A stretch of DNA of 64,000 nt, taken from Paenibacillus timonensis (GTDB taxonomy: Bacteria > Bacillota > Bacilli > Paenibacillales > Paenibacillaceae). Positions 52,561 through 61,365 of the stretch are shown here, piece by piece. The notes under the pieces were generated by a model that did not search any database, was not told the origin of the DNA, and saw nothing but the letters and a program-made list of their open reading frames with translations. A program made the translations under genes and the position numbers. The first letter of the stretch is position 1. Every line of letters begins with the position of its first letter. The stretch spans positions 248,001 to 312,000 of the forward strand of contig NZ_WNZY01000004.1 of the NCBI RefSeq assembly GCF_009725205.1, in the 5' to 3' direction.

Positions 52561-54345
52561 TCAACCTGGAGAAGCTAAAATATCCATGGTCCGCCGGAAC
52601 AACTCGGCGGCAAGATGCTTTGACCCTTCAGTCTGATTTTGGACCAGAACCGCCACGGCATACTTGGGTTGTTCTACCGGTCCGTAACCGATAAACCATT
52701 GATTATTGAGTTGTTGATGGTTTCGAATAACCTCAGCCGTACCGGATTTGCCGGCCAGTGGCCATTTGGCTTGTTGTAAAGCTCGCCCGGTGCCGTCCGT
52801 CACCACCAGTCTCATCCAGGACAGCAACCGTTTGGCTGTCTGTGGGTTAATCTGCCCCACGGAAGAAGGCGAAGCTTGCGAAGGTAAGTCGGATAAGAGG
52901 GATCCGTCTTTATAACGGATCTCGCTGACTAAGCGCGGCGCCATTACTTGGCCGCCGTGAAGCAGAGTTACGACTAAATTAGCCGCTTGAAGCGGGGATA
53001 CCAGCACATCCCGCTGGCCGATCGCCGTTTGCGCCCGGACTCCGCCATCCGCTGCAACCAAACTATGGAACACCGCCCCCGACTCCTCATGATCGAGCGG
53101 CCGTAATCCATCCCCGCCGAGGAAGGCAGGATCGCTCCAGCCAATCGGACGACCCAGCCCCAGCTTGGCGGCAGTCCTAACTATCGCGTCCGCACTTAAC
53201 CGCTCTCCCAACGTGGCGAACACAACGTTGCACGACTTAGCAAATCCCTCCTCTAGCGTGATGTTTCCATGCCCCCCTTTCTTCCAGCAAGATAGGCCGT
53301 ATTTGCCATAATGGCCATTGCAGTGAAACACTTCACCGGGAACCGTGGCATGCTCCTCCAGGGCGGCAGCCGCAATCACCGTCTTGAATATCGAGCCGGG
53401 AACGGATGCCTTCACCGCTTTGTTCCCCCAATTCTCCGCCGCCGGATCAACGTGATGCGGATCGTAATAAGGCAGCGACACCATCGAAACGATATCGGCC
53501 GATTTTGCGTCTAACACGACGACCGCTCCTTCCGTCACGTTCATCGTCGCGGCCAATCGCTCAATCTTCTGCTGTAGGTTATCGTCCACCGTCGTTTGAA
53601 TTTGAAGCGGGTAATATCGGCTGGCGGCCGCATTCACCCGCGTGCCCGTCCCGCCCAGCGGGTCTTTGCGGCCATCCACGGTGTAAGCAGCTCTGACGCC
53701 GCCAAGTCCCCGTAAAAATCCATCGAGCGTTTTTTCGAGGCCGGAGGCTCCGACCTGCAAGGTCAACGCGAAGTCCGGTTGATGCTTGTTCTCCCTGAGC
53801 TTCCGAATAACGTCCGGCCGCTGCGTCACAAACCCCAGCCATTGATTCCCTCGTTCGCCCGGCCCATATCGCGCCATATACGGCAGTACCTCTAGGCCTT
53901 CAAGTTTCGGCAATTTGCGGACCGCTTCTTCCCCAAGCCGGAGCAGCTCGCCAGACTCCCCTCCAGCCTTCGGCCAGACATAAGGACGCTCCAACCGTTC
54001 CCACTTACTTCGAAGTTCCGGGACTGTCGTCCCTAGAGCGCTGGCCAAGCGAGCAAGCTGAGTTTCTAAGGGCAATTTGCGAACTGGAAAAAGAATTGGC
54101 GTCCAGGCCAACTCCCCCGTTAATGGCTTCCCATTGCGGTCAAAGATATGTCCCCTCCCCGGGTCCAGTTCAATACTCTCTTCACGTTGCCGAACAGCCA
54201 ATTCATTGATCGTCTTGCCGCCAACCGTCACTGTCTTAAACGCCGAAGCCGTTTGAATCCAGGCGATGCGCAGCGCAAATAACCCCATCACAACCATAAA
54301 GGACAACAACAGGTAAAAAATCCGTTTTTTGCGCAATAACGACAT
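52561..54345 (-). CDS. Class B penicillin-binding protein (transpeptidase)
   Basis: Cross-links peptidoglycan outside the membrane. The 594 residues have one N-terminal membrane anchor (about 8-30), a dimerisation/NTF2-like region (about 50-240) and a transpeptidase domain with S-I-F-K (Ser318, Lys321), S-C-N (371-373) and K-S-G-T near 540. Resembles the PbpI/PBP2-type set rather than SpoVD or FtsI, as no PASTA domain is present. The ATG has GGAGGG upstream. Vegetative or sporulation role unclear. Confidence 0.9.
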   Translation of the reverse strand: MSLLRKKRIFYLLLSFMVVMGLFALRIAWIQTASAFKTVTVGGKTINELAVRQREESIELDPGRGHIFDRNGKPLTGELAWTPILFPVRKLPLETQLARLASALGTTVPELRSKWERLERPYVWPKAGGESGELLRLGEEAVRKLPKLEGLEVLPYMARYGPGERGNQWLGFVTQRPDVIRKLRENKHQPDFALTLQVGASGLEKTLDGFLRGLGGVRAAYTVDGRKDPLGGTGTRVNAAASRYYPLQIQTTVDDNLQQKIERLAATMNVTEGAVVVLDAKSADIVSMVSLPYYDPHHVDPAAENWGNKAVKASVPGSIFKTVIAAAALEEHATVPGEVFHCNGHYGKYGLSCWKKGGHGNITLEEGFAKSCNVVFATLGERLSADAIVRTAAKLGLGRPIGWSDPAFLGGDGLRPLDHEESGAVFHSLVAADGGVRAQTAIGQRDVLVSPLQAANLVVTLLHGGQVMAPRLVSEIRYKDGSLLSDLPSQASPSSVGQINPQTAKRLLSWMRLVVTDGTGRALQQAKWPLAGKSGTAEVIRNHQQLNNQWFIGYGPVEQPKYAVAVLVQNQTEGSKHLAAELFRRTMDILASPG

Positions 54346-54674
54346 CGTTCGCCCTCCATTCTGTTCCCATTATTTCCTGGGAAAAGTCGGACTAAACCGC
54401 CGCACCCCCGACCAGCCGAACTCAAAATCACTCGCCGAAAAGCCTAGCTGGTAGCATTGCAGCAAACTTGTATATTTGACGCGATTCAGTCCTCGTTCAT
54501 CAATGGATAAGCGGCATACAAGAGCGGCCCGAGATCGTTATTCGTTTCCGATGATTCCGCTAACCAAAACAAAACCCGGCCAAACCTGCATCGCAGATTA
54601 GCCGGGCTTCTCCCGATTCCCGGAACCCTCGGGAAATCGTATCTAACTTACTTTCAGGCGCAGAGCCTGTTTTC
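54346..54674. other. Intergenic region between the PBP and chemoreceptor genes
   Basis: No gene. It holds the chemoreceptor terminator (54575-54606); no convincing promoter for the PBP gene could be chosen by eye in the remainder. Confidence 0.5.
54575..54606 (-). terminator. Terminator of the chemoreceptor gene
   Basis: CCCGGC/GCCGGG outer arms with an inner CTGC/GCAG stem; on the minus strand TTTTGTTTTGG follows. It lies about 70 bases after the stop codon. Confidence 0.7.
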
Positions 54675-56852
54675 TTATACGGTAAACTTCGACAACGACT
54701 CTTTCAAGCCGGTGGACACGTTCTCCAGTTTGTTCGACAGTTGCACCAGCTGATCGCCGACCGTCTGCTGCTCGCTGGAGAGAGAGGCAACCTCTTCGGA
54801 TGTAGCGGACGATTGCTGCGCAACCGCACTGACGTTGCTCATCGCTTCGGACAAAACCGATTGCGATTCGTTCAATTGGTCGATGGAAGCCGTCACAGAA
54901 TCGAGATGATGGACGAAGCCTTCCATTTGTTGTTGTACGGATACAAAAATTTGGCTTGTCTCCTGTACCGAAGCGATTTGCTCCTGGAAGATCGGACTCG
55001 CTTCGGACAAGGTTTTGACCGTTTCGTTCATCTCTTTTTGGATCGTATCCGTAATTTCACCGACCATCGTGATCGATTGACGGGATTGATCCGCCAATTG
55101 GCGAATTTCATCAGCAACGACCATGAACCCTCGGCCAGCAGCGCCTGCGCGAGCCGCTTCAATCGTAGCGTTCAGCGACAGGATGTTTGTTTGTTGCGTA
55201 ATGTTCTGCATCACGTCGAGTACCTTCAAGACGGATCCTGTGCTCGCTTTGAGCGAGTCAACTTTGGCGGTCAACGCGTTGATCATTTCGACCGTCATGT
55301 TGGTTTTCTCCATCAAGCCGCCCAAATACTCGGTCCCTTGCTGACTGGATTTCTCCACCTGACGTGCCGAGTTTTCCATCTCTTTGTTCGTTTGGATCAC
55401 TTGTTCCATCTGACGAGAAATATTTTCCGTCAGCTCATTGCCGCGTTCGGCTTCGTTCGCCAAGCTGGTCGCCCCGTTAGCGATTTCTTCGGTTGCCACC
55501 GCAATTTCTTTGGCGGACAAGGCCGTTTTGTTCGAAGCTTGCGTTAATTCGGTAGCTGTATCCAATACGTCCTGTGCGGAGTTATTGGTTTGTTTGACGA
55601 GGGCGGTGATATTTTCCATCATCACGTTAAAGCTCACCGTCAACTGACCGATCTCATCCTTCGCTTTCGTATTCATCCGAACATTCAGATTCCCTCGGGA
55701 GCCTTCCTCCATCAGGTTTCTAAGCTTGCCAAGCGGATGCGCAATCATTCGAACCATCCAAATACCGATCAGAATGGCGATGATCGCGACGATAACCAAG
55801 GAGAACATCGTAAACATCAAGATGCGGTCTGCGCTCTTCGTCAGTTCCGCCGAATCCACGGTACCGATCAACTTCCACCCGGAAGCCTGGGTATTGAACG
55901 AAGCAAGAACGGAGTTACCACTTGCATCCTTGGTCCGAAGGCTACCCGACGGGCCGCTGCTTTTCCCCAGATCAAATTCACTAGCTTTCCCCTCATCGCC
56001 ATCGACGGAGGAACCAACCACAATATTATCCTGTGTCAGCATTTGAAGCTTGGAGTTTTTCCCCAGGTTAACTTCTTTCAAATAACCGTTTAATACATCC
56101 AAATTCACATCGGTGATCAGAACGAAGCGTTTCATGCTGTTAACGCTTTGTACCGAGCGAGCCAGGCGGAAGACTTGTGTGCTCTTCCCTTCCGAATGGA
56201 CTGGCAGCCAAACCGTCTTGGTTGCGCCGGCTAAATCCTTGAACCAAGCCTCTTCGCGTACGGTGCCCAAGAAATTAACATCCGCGCTGCCCGAAGTCAC
56301 ATCATCCACGATTTTGTCTGCTGACAACATGTACACCGCGGAAACTCCCTTAGTTGAGAATGTTAGCGTATTCAAGCGTGTTCTCATTTTGTTGGTTGCG
56401 GTAAACTTGTCATAGTCCGTGATGTTCGACAAGGAAGCGTCCATGATAGCGTTCTGCATTTCGTCGTCCAGGAACATTTGCTGCAGATTTTCTTCATACT
56501 TTTGCATAACGATATCCAGCTTTTGCGAGGTTTGAACAATCGTCTGCAGGTTAGCCTGTTCTGCATTGTCCTGAATGGTTCCCTTCGCCATTTGGGAAGA
56601 CATAATCCCGATGGTCAACACGAAAAACATAATTGCAACAAAGAAAATCAGGAACAACCGAATGCCTACCGACTTTGAAGGATTAATTTGTTTAGGTAGT
56701 TTGTCCTGCAATGAAGCTAATACAGCTTTGAAATTCAGCGGAGTTTTGCCCGTTGGGTTAACCGCCTTTGACTTGGTCCGTTCTCCCTTTTGTTTCTTTT
56801 CCTTCTTCTTGTTGTTAGTTGCTTGGTCCTCGTTCTTTGGAACCAGACTCAT
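54675..56852 (-). CDS. Methyl-accepting chemotaxis protein
   Basis: Transmembrane chemoreceptor of 725 residues. TM1 at about 64-85, an extracytoplasmic dCache-like sensor (about 90-330), TM2 at about 335-360, HAMP (about 360-415) and the signalling domain, whose hairpin tip reads Q-T-N-I-L-S-L-N-A-T-I-E-A-A-R-A-G then G-F-M-V-V-A-D-E-I-R. Unusual: a cytoplasmic N-terminal stretch of about 60 basic, Lys-rich residues before TM1. The ATG at 56852 is preferred over the GTG three codons earlier. A SigD-like promoter upstream places it in the motility regulon. Ligand unknown. Confidence 0.93.
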   Translation of the reverse strand: MSLVPKNEDQATNNKKKEKKQKGERTKSKAVNPTGKTPLNFKAVLASLQDKLPKQINPSKSVGIRLFLIFFVAIMFFVLTIGIMSSQMAKGTIQDNAEQANLQTIVQTSQKLDIVMQKYEENLQQMFLDDEMQNAIMDASLSNITDYDKFTATNKMRTRLNTLTFSTKGVSAVYMLSADKIVDDVTSGSADVNFLGTVREEAWFKDLAGATKTVWLPVHSEGKSTQVFRLARSVQSVNSMKRFVLITDVNLDVLNGYLKEVNLGKNSKLQMLTQDNIVVGSSVDGDEGKASEFDLGKSSGPSGSLRTKDASGNSVLASFNTQASGWKLIGTVDSAELTKSADRILMFTMFSLVIVAIIAILIGIWMVRMIAHPLGKLRNLMEEGSRGNLNVRMNTKAKDEIGQLTVSFNVMMENITALVKQTNNSAQDVLDTATELTQASNKTALSAKEIAVATEEIANGATSLANEAERGNELTENISRQMEQVIQTNKEMENSARQVEKSSQQGTEYLGGLMEKTNMTVEMINALTAKVDSLKASTGSVLKVLDVMQNITQQTNILSLNATIEAARAGAAGRGFMVVADEIRQLADQSRQSITMVGEITDTIQKEMNETVKTLSEASPIFQEQIASVQETSQIFVSVQQQMEGFVHHLDSVTASIDQLNESQSVLSEAMSNVSAVAQQSSATSEEVASLSSEQQTVGDQLVQLSNKLENVSTGLKESLSKFTV

Positions 56853-56986
56853 GTTGATCACCCGCCACTCTTAATAGTTGCAGACCCAAGTTTTTAGGCT
56901 AGAGGTCATGCATAATTCCTGTTGGTCATTCACACTTCTCGTCAGCTATCCAATGTATTCGACAATACCTGACGTTCTCCTCTATA

Positions 56987-57014
56987 ATATCGGTTTCACA
57001 TGTAGCGGATTTTA
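56987..57014 (-). promoter_or_regulatory. SigD (flagellar sigma) promoter of the chemoreceptor gene
   Basis: TAAA (57011-57014), 16-base spacer, ACCGATAT (56987-56994) on the minus strand, against the SigD consensus TAAA-N15-GCCGATAT: one base differs. It lies 135 bases before the start codon. Confidence 0.65.
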
Positions 57015-57041
57015 AATAATCTTGACAAAAAACACAAAAAA

Positions 57042-57072
57042 GGGCCTTTCGTCCTATGAACGAACAGGCCCC
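57042..57072 (-). terminator. Terminator of the alaS-to-U32 cluster
   Basis: GGGCC-TTTCGT pairs with ACGAA-CAGGCCC; on the minus strand TTTTTTG follows. It lies 22 bases after the last U32 gene. Confidence 0.75.
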
Positions 57073-57093
57073 TAAGCATATTGATTTTTATAT

Positions 57094-58428
57094 TTACTTC
57101 TTTTTCCGCATCATATCGAAGTAGGATACGGGTTGTTCGACCTTCATTTTGATCCGCTGCAGCGGGTGACGGGCCGCATCCAGTTCATTTCCGGCTTCGT
57201 CGTATAGGGTCCCAACGGTCTGCTTAAAGAATGTCCCCCCGGGGCCAAAAAACTCTACCTCTTGTCCGGGCTTAAAATGGTTACGCTGTTGGATCGTCGC
57301 CATACCGGTCTTTTCGTCATACTCCATGACCAATCCCGCGAAATCGTAAGGCACCGCTTTTTCTTCCGGCTCGTAAATATGATCCTCATGGTCCGGAGTA
57401 TCGTAGAAGAAACCGGTGTTTAGCGGTCGATTGGCCGCCTTATTGATTTCTTCAATCCACTCCGGCTTCAGCACGTAATGATCCGGATCCGCCATGTACG
57501 CATCAATCGCTTGGCGATAAACATTCACGACCGTCGCCACGTAATGAATCGACTTCATTCGACCTTCAATTTTGAAGCTGTCCACGCCGGCGTCGATCAA
57601 ATCGGGAACATGTCCAATCATGCACAAGTCCTTGGATCCCATCGTAAACGCATTGTCGTCCTCCTCGAACAAGGGCAGTTGGGTTACTCCAAGACGGAAC
57701 TTCTCCAGCACCTTGTTATCGCGGGCTTCTTCCTCAGAGATCCATTCCCCTTCCGCGCGCGCGTCCGTAAACAAATCGTATTTCCAGCGGCAGGATTGGC
57801 AGCAGCCCCCGCGATTGGAATCACGGTCCGTAAAATGATTCGACAACACGCATCGTCCAGAATATGAGGAGCACATTGCCCCATGGATAAACGACTCGAT
57901 CTCAATGTCGACATGGCGTTTAATTTCCTCAATTTCCTCAAGGCTGGTTTCACGACCAAGCACGACCCGCGGCAAGCCCTGATCCTTCCAGAATTGTACC
58001 GCCTGCCAGTTAACGGTCGACTGTTGGGTGCTGAGATGGACCTCCAGTTCGGGTACAACGCGCTGCGCCGTTTCGATGATCACAGGGTCAGCGACGATAA
58101 TCGCTGCGATCCCCGCCTCGTGCAGATTGCGCAAATACGCCTCAATGCCCTCCAAATCCTCGTTATGGGCAAAAATATTCGTGGCGACGAACACCTTTGC
58201 GCCGTATTTTTTAGCAAATTCCACGCCTTCCCGCATTTCTTCGAAACTAAAATTATCCGCATTGGAACGAAGGCCATATTGTTGTCCCCCGATATATACG
58301 GCGTCGGCGCCGTAATGGACGGCGAATTTCAGCTTTTCGAGATTACCCGCCGGGGCGAGCAATTCGGGTTTCGCCAACCGGTTACGTTTTCCCACATATT
58401 TCGGGATATGCTTCTCCGCGGTTTGCAT
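57094..58428 (-). CDS. trhP2: U32-family protein TrhP2/YrrO-like, tRNA uridine hydroxylation
   Basis: In Bacillus the YrrN/YrrO pair acts in prephenate-dependent 5-hydroxylation of wobble uridine in tRNA (family knowledge). The 444-residue product has the barrel start K-P-E-L-L-A-P-A-G-N-L-E and the U32 signature E-S-F-I-H-G-A-M-C-S-S-Y-S-G-R-C then G-G-C-C-Q-S-C-R-W, whose four cysteines can bind an iron-sulfur cluster. A C-terminal beta-barrel lies at about 360-440. It follows trhP1 on the same strand, but a 167-bp repeat element separates them. Confidence 0.9.
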   Translation of the reverse strand: MQTAEKHIPKYVGKRNRLAKPELLAPAGNLEKLKFAVHYGADAVYIGGQQYGLRSNADNFSFEEMREGVEFAKKYGAKVFVATNIFAHNEDLEGIEAYLRNLHEAGIAAIIVADPVIIETAQRVVPELEVHLSTQQSTVNWQAVQFWKDQGLPRVVLGRETSLEEIEEIKRHVDIEIESFIHGAMCSSYSGRCVLSNHFTDRDSNRGGCCQSCRWKYDLFTDARAEGEWISEEEARDNKVLEKFRLGVTQLPLFEEDDNAFTMGSKDLCMIGHVPDLIDAGVDSFKIEGRMKSIHYVATVVNVYRQAIDAYMADPDHYVLKPEWIEEINKAANRPLNTGFFYDTPDHEDHIYEPEEKAVPYDFAGLVMEYDEKTGMATIQQRNHFKPGQEVEFFGPGGTFFKQTVGTLYDEAGNELDAARHPLQRIKMKVEQPVSYFDMMRKKK

Positions 58429-58474
58429 CTTCGTTCACCTCTCATCATTTTGTTGGTTTATATTTTAAATATAG

Positions 58475-58641
58475 GTCAAAAAGTCGGCTTTTCAGCACCG
58501 AGAAGGTTGGATGAAGCTAGGGACTGAGTAGCGCAGCGTAGGTAAGCCTACGTGAGCAACGGAAGGCCCGGCTGAATTCAAGATTCGATGTTGAGTAAGC
58601 CTCCACGATTCATCATCGTGATCAAAAGCCGACTTTTTGAC
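58475..58641. repeat. Dispersed MITE-like element, intact copy (167 bp)
   Basis: The ends GTCAAAAAGTCGGCTTTT (58475-58492) and its exact reverse complement (58624-58641) form perfect 18-bp terminal inverted repeats. The interior matches, in inverse orientation, the element at 26095-26264. It has no coding capacity for a transposase. It occupies the trhP1-trhP2 gap, ending 8 bases before the trhP1 stop codon. Confidence 0.8.
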
Positions 58642-58649
58642 TTCCTTGT

Positions 58650-59585
58650 TCAATAGACTTGTTCTTTGTAGAAGAATCCGAAGGTTAGCTCCCGCTCCGG
58701 ATCTTGTACCTCGCGGATGGCATCCATCCAGCTCTCATCGAACTCGTACCCTTCCGGGTCGCTAAAATAAGCTTCGATGGCCTTACGATATGAAGTAATC
58801 ACGATTTCATTATAAGCCGCCGACTTCAGCATCGTCTCGATTTTGAAGCTGTCCACGCCTGAAGCCATAAGCATGTGCAAATCTTCCAAAATGCAGATAT
58901 CGTCCGAGCTCATAATATGCGTACCGTTAGCATCCTCGAAAATCGGGAATTTCTCGTCCGGCCGCTCCGCTTCGACAAGGAAGAGTCCGCGATTCAAGCC
59001 CAGATCGCTGCCCGGCGCGACCGGCCGTCCTTGATGCGTCATATAGCTCTGCACCAAGCTGCGTTTCGAGTGATAGATATTGGTCATGCCATGGACCTGA
59101 ACCTCCGCTTCGATATTCAGCGATGGAGGCATCGCGGTGATCTCGTCCATGTTCAGCTCGCGCGCCAGTACGACGCGGGATGCGCCCTTCGACCCCCAGT
59201 AGTTGGCCGTGGCATAGTTAGTGGAGGTCATCTCGGCATTCCAATGCAGCTTCAGCTGCGGTGCCACCTTTCGTACCGTCTGAAGGACAGAAGGATCGCC
59301 AAACTCGATAGCATCCACACCACATTCCGCCACCTGCTTCACGTAATCGGACAGGCCGTCCAACAAGGCATTGGTCATTAGGTTGTTGAGGCTAACATAG
59401 ATTTTGGCTCCGTATTCGCGCGCCACTTGAACGGCCGCGGCGATGTCCCGGGTCGTCATCTCGCCAGGAAGGCGCATTCCATATTTGGCCTCGCCGATGA
59501 TGGCTGCATCAGCCCCCGCTGCGAAGTAACGCTTTAGTTCTTCCAGCGAACCGGCTGGGACCAAGAGTTCCGGCTTTTTACTCAT
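58650..59585 (-). CDS. trhP1: U32-family protein TrhP1/YrrN-like
   Basis: Partner of TrhP2 in tRNA wobble-uridine hydroxylation. The 311-residue protein has the barrel start K-P-E-L-L-V-P-A-G-S-L-E-E-L and H-W-N-A-E-M-T-S-T-N, but lacks the four-Cys U32 signature: the matching region reads V-Q-V-H-G-M-T-N-I-Y-H-S-K-R-S. This is the YrrN pattern, so the pair divides labour. The ATG follows AAAGGTGG, 15 bases after mltG. Confidence 0.88.
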   Translation of the reverse strand: MSKKPELLVPAGSLEELKRYFAAGADAAIIGEAKYGMRLPGEMTTRDIAAAVQVAREYGAKIYVSLNNLMTNALLDGLSDYVKQVAECGVDAIEFGDPSVLQTVRKVAPQLKLHWNAEMTSTNYATANYWGSKGASRVVLARELNMDEITAMPPSLNIEAEVQVHGMTNIYHSKRSLVQSYMTHQGRPVAPGSDLGLNRGLFLVEAERPDEKFPIFEDANGTHIMSSDDICILEDLHMLMASGVDSFKIETMLKSAAYNEIVITSYRKAIEAYFSDPEGYEFDESWMDAIREVQDPERELTFGFFYKEQVY

Positions 59586-59600
59586 TTGTTACTACCACCT

Positions 59601-60656
59601 TTATTTATTGGCCATAGCCTTGCTAGTCTCGATGTTCTTCAAATGTTCTTTATAGGTCTTGGCGAACAGGTGTTCCCCGCTGCCATCTTTCTTCGTCACA
59701 TAGAAAAGGTACTCCGACGGCTCCGGCGTAAGCGCCGCTTCGATCGATTTGAGGCTTGGCGCAGCGATTGGACCCGGTGGCAATCCTTCATACAAATACG
59801 TATTGTAGGGGCTATCCACGCTTCTTAGATCCGAATTCAGCAAACGCTCCTTCGGTTTATCCAGCACATACTGCACCGTGGCGTCGATTTCGAGCTTCAT
59901 GCCGTCTTTCAGTCGGTTGTAAATGACCCCGGCTACCTTAGGACGCTCGGCATCAACTACCACTTCCCGCTCTACCAACGAAGCGACCGTCATCAGTTCG
60001 CCTAAGGTTAAACCACGAGCTTGCAGCTTTTGCGTGAAATCAGGGATTTCACCTAGCCGCTCTCCCGTTTCCTGCAGCATGCGAGCGATAATATCCCGCT
60101 CATTGCTGCCTTTCTTTAGCTCATAGGTTTCTGGGAACAAGTACCCTTCCAACCGATAGGTTAATCGCTCGTCCGCCGGGATTTGAGTCAGCAGCTCATC
60201 GTCAAGCTCGGCAGCACTCTTCGCCAACTGCAAAAACGCCGCTTTGTCGGCCAAGCCTTCCTCTGCCATCTTGTCAGCCATTTGCTTCACGGTAAAGCCT
60301 TCGGGAATCGTAAACCGGATCATTTCCGCTTTGACCACGTCGCCGCCGTTTAGCTTGGCGATGATTTCGTCATACGTCACTCCCGGGTTCATCTCGTAGA
60401 CTCCAGCCTGAAAATGACTGCCTTCCGATTTCCATTTTAAATACGAAACGAACAAAAAGGAATTTTTAATTAGTCCCTGGTTTTCCAGTAACTCTGCGAT
60501 TCCTGACGTCCCCGTACCCGGTTCGATCGTGAACTTGACCGGCTGCTCCTTCGCTTCGACAGGTTGCATGCCTGTGTAAACATAAATTCCGGCCGCTCCT
60601 ACTCCAATGATCACGAGTAAGAGCAGGACGGTCAGCCATTTCAGCGCCTTCCTCAA
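59601..60656 (-). CDS. mltG: Endolytic murein transglycosylase MltG
   Basis: Cuts nascent glycan strands at the membrane. The 351-residue protein has one N-terminal anchor (about 6-28) and a YceG domain with the catalytic Glu in A-S-L-V-E-R-E, then G-V-I-Y-N-R-L and the P-Y-N-T-Y-L-Y-E-G-L-P-P-G-P-I block. A TTG start at 60656 is chosen: AAGGGGGA is eight bases upstream and an upstream terminator tail covers the earlier TTG at 60680. Confidence 0.93.
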   Translation of the reverse strand: MRKALKWLTVLLLLVIIGVGAAGIYVYTGMQPVEAKEQPVKFTIEPGTGTSGIAELLENQGLIKNSFLFVSYLKWKSEGSHFQAGVYEMNPGVTYDEIIAKLNGGDVVKAEMIRFTIPEGFTVKQMADKMAEEGLADKAAFLQLAKSAAELDDELLTQIPADERLTYRLEGYLFPETYELKKGSNERDIIARMLQETGERLGEIPDFTQKLQARGLTLGELMTVASLVEREVVVDAERPKVAGVIYNRLKDGMKLEIDATVQYVLDKPKERLLNSDLRSVDSPYNTYLYEGLPPGPIAAPSLKSIEAALTPEPSEYLFYVTKKDGSGEHLFAKTYKEHLKNIETSKAMANK

Positions 60657-60681
60657 GACCGCTTCCCCCTTAACAGCCAAA

Positions 60682-60704
60682 AAGAGCGGTAAAATCCCGC
60701 TCTT
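60682..60704 (-). terminator. Terminator or attenuator just before mltG
   Basis: AAGAGCGG/CCGCTCTT stem with a 7-base loop, followed on the minus strand by TTTTTGG. It lies 40 bases after the DUF1292 stop and 25 bases before the mltG start, so it splits the cluster. Confidence 0.75.
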
Positions 60705-60743
60705 CCCGGACTGATCTATCGTGCTCCTGCAACACCTTCCCCC

Positions 60744-61043
60744 TTACTCCGGAAAGGTCAATTCGTCATAAAGCTCGGATACGTTCTCCCATTCCTCGTC
60801 GTCATCGATCGTGACCAGCTCTAGCTCGTCGCCGGTCATCACAATCTTGAAGATCTCCGGCTCTTCGTCCTTGGAAGCATTCTCCAGCATCAACACTGCA
60901 TAAGAAGCTCCAGCAACGTCAAACTCTTGAACGACTTGATAATAGGAGGCATTGCCTGATTCGTCCTCCAGCTCCACGATCGGGCCAAAAGCGTCGCGAA
61001 CCCGCGACGTCAGGACCGCTTGGTCTGCCGTAAAATCAGTCAT
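60744..61043 (-). CDS. DUF1292 protein, second copy
   Basis: Small acidic cytosolic protein of 99 residues. It shares the DUF1292 pattern with its neighbour: G-P-I-V-E-L-E-D-E-S-G near the start, then E-L-V-T-I-D-D-D-E-E-W-E-N-V. The start at 61043 overlaps the upstream gene by 8 bases behind GGAGAAG. Function unknown. Confidence 0.85.
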   Translation of the reverse strand: MTDFTADQAVLTSRVRDAFGPIVELEDESGNASYYQVVQEFDVAGASYAVLMLENASKDEEPEIFKIVMTGDELELVTIDDDEEWENVSELYDELTFPE

Positions 61044-61353
61044 TGCTATCTTCTCCGTCAAATTCGTCGACGAGCGTATTAAACGTCTCCTCGACAATTT
61101 CCCATTCTTCGTCGCTCTCGATCGTGTACAGCTTCAGGTCATCGCCGTCTTCCTCGTAACGGAACGCGTATACCTCTTCGCTCTCTTCTTCTTCATTCCC
61201 ATCGGAATCCAGAGGAACGACCATCATATACTTGGCGTCCGAACCGTCGACTTCGAATTTCATAATCACTTCGAACTCTTCTTCATTGCCCTCTTCATCG
61301 GGGATATAAATAATTTCCGGTTCTTCTTCATTTCCGATACGATCTTTAGACAT
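61036..61353 (-). CDS. yrzB: DUF1292 protein (YrzB type)
   Basis: Acidic protein of 105 residues encoded after ruvX in many Firmicutes. E-I-I-Y-I-P-D-E-E-G-N-E-E-E-F near the start and L-Y-T-I-E-S-D-E-E-W-E-I-V near the end define the domain. The start has GAGGGTG upstream; 12 bases separate it from ruvX. Role unknown. Confidence 0.88.
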   Translation of the reverse strand: MSKDRIGNEEEPEIIYIPDEEGNEEEFEVIMKFEVDGSDAKYMMVVPLDSDGNEEEESEEVYAFRYEEDGDDLKLYTIESDEEWEIVEETFNTLVDEFDGEDSND

Positions 61354-61365
61354 ACGCGATCACCC

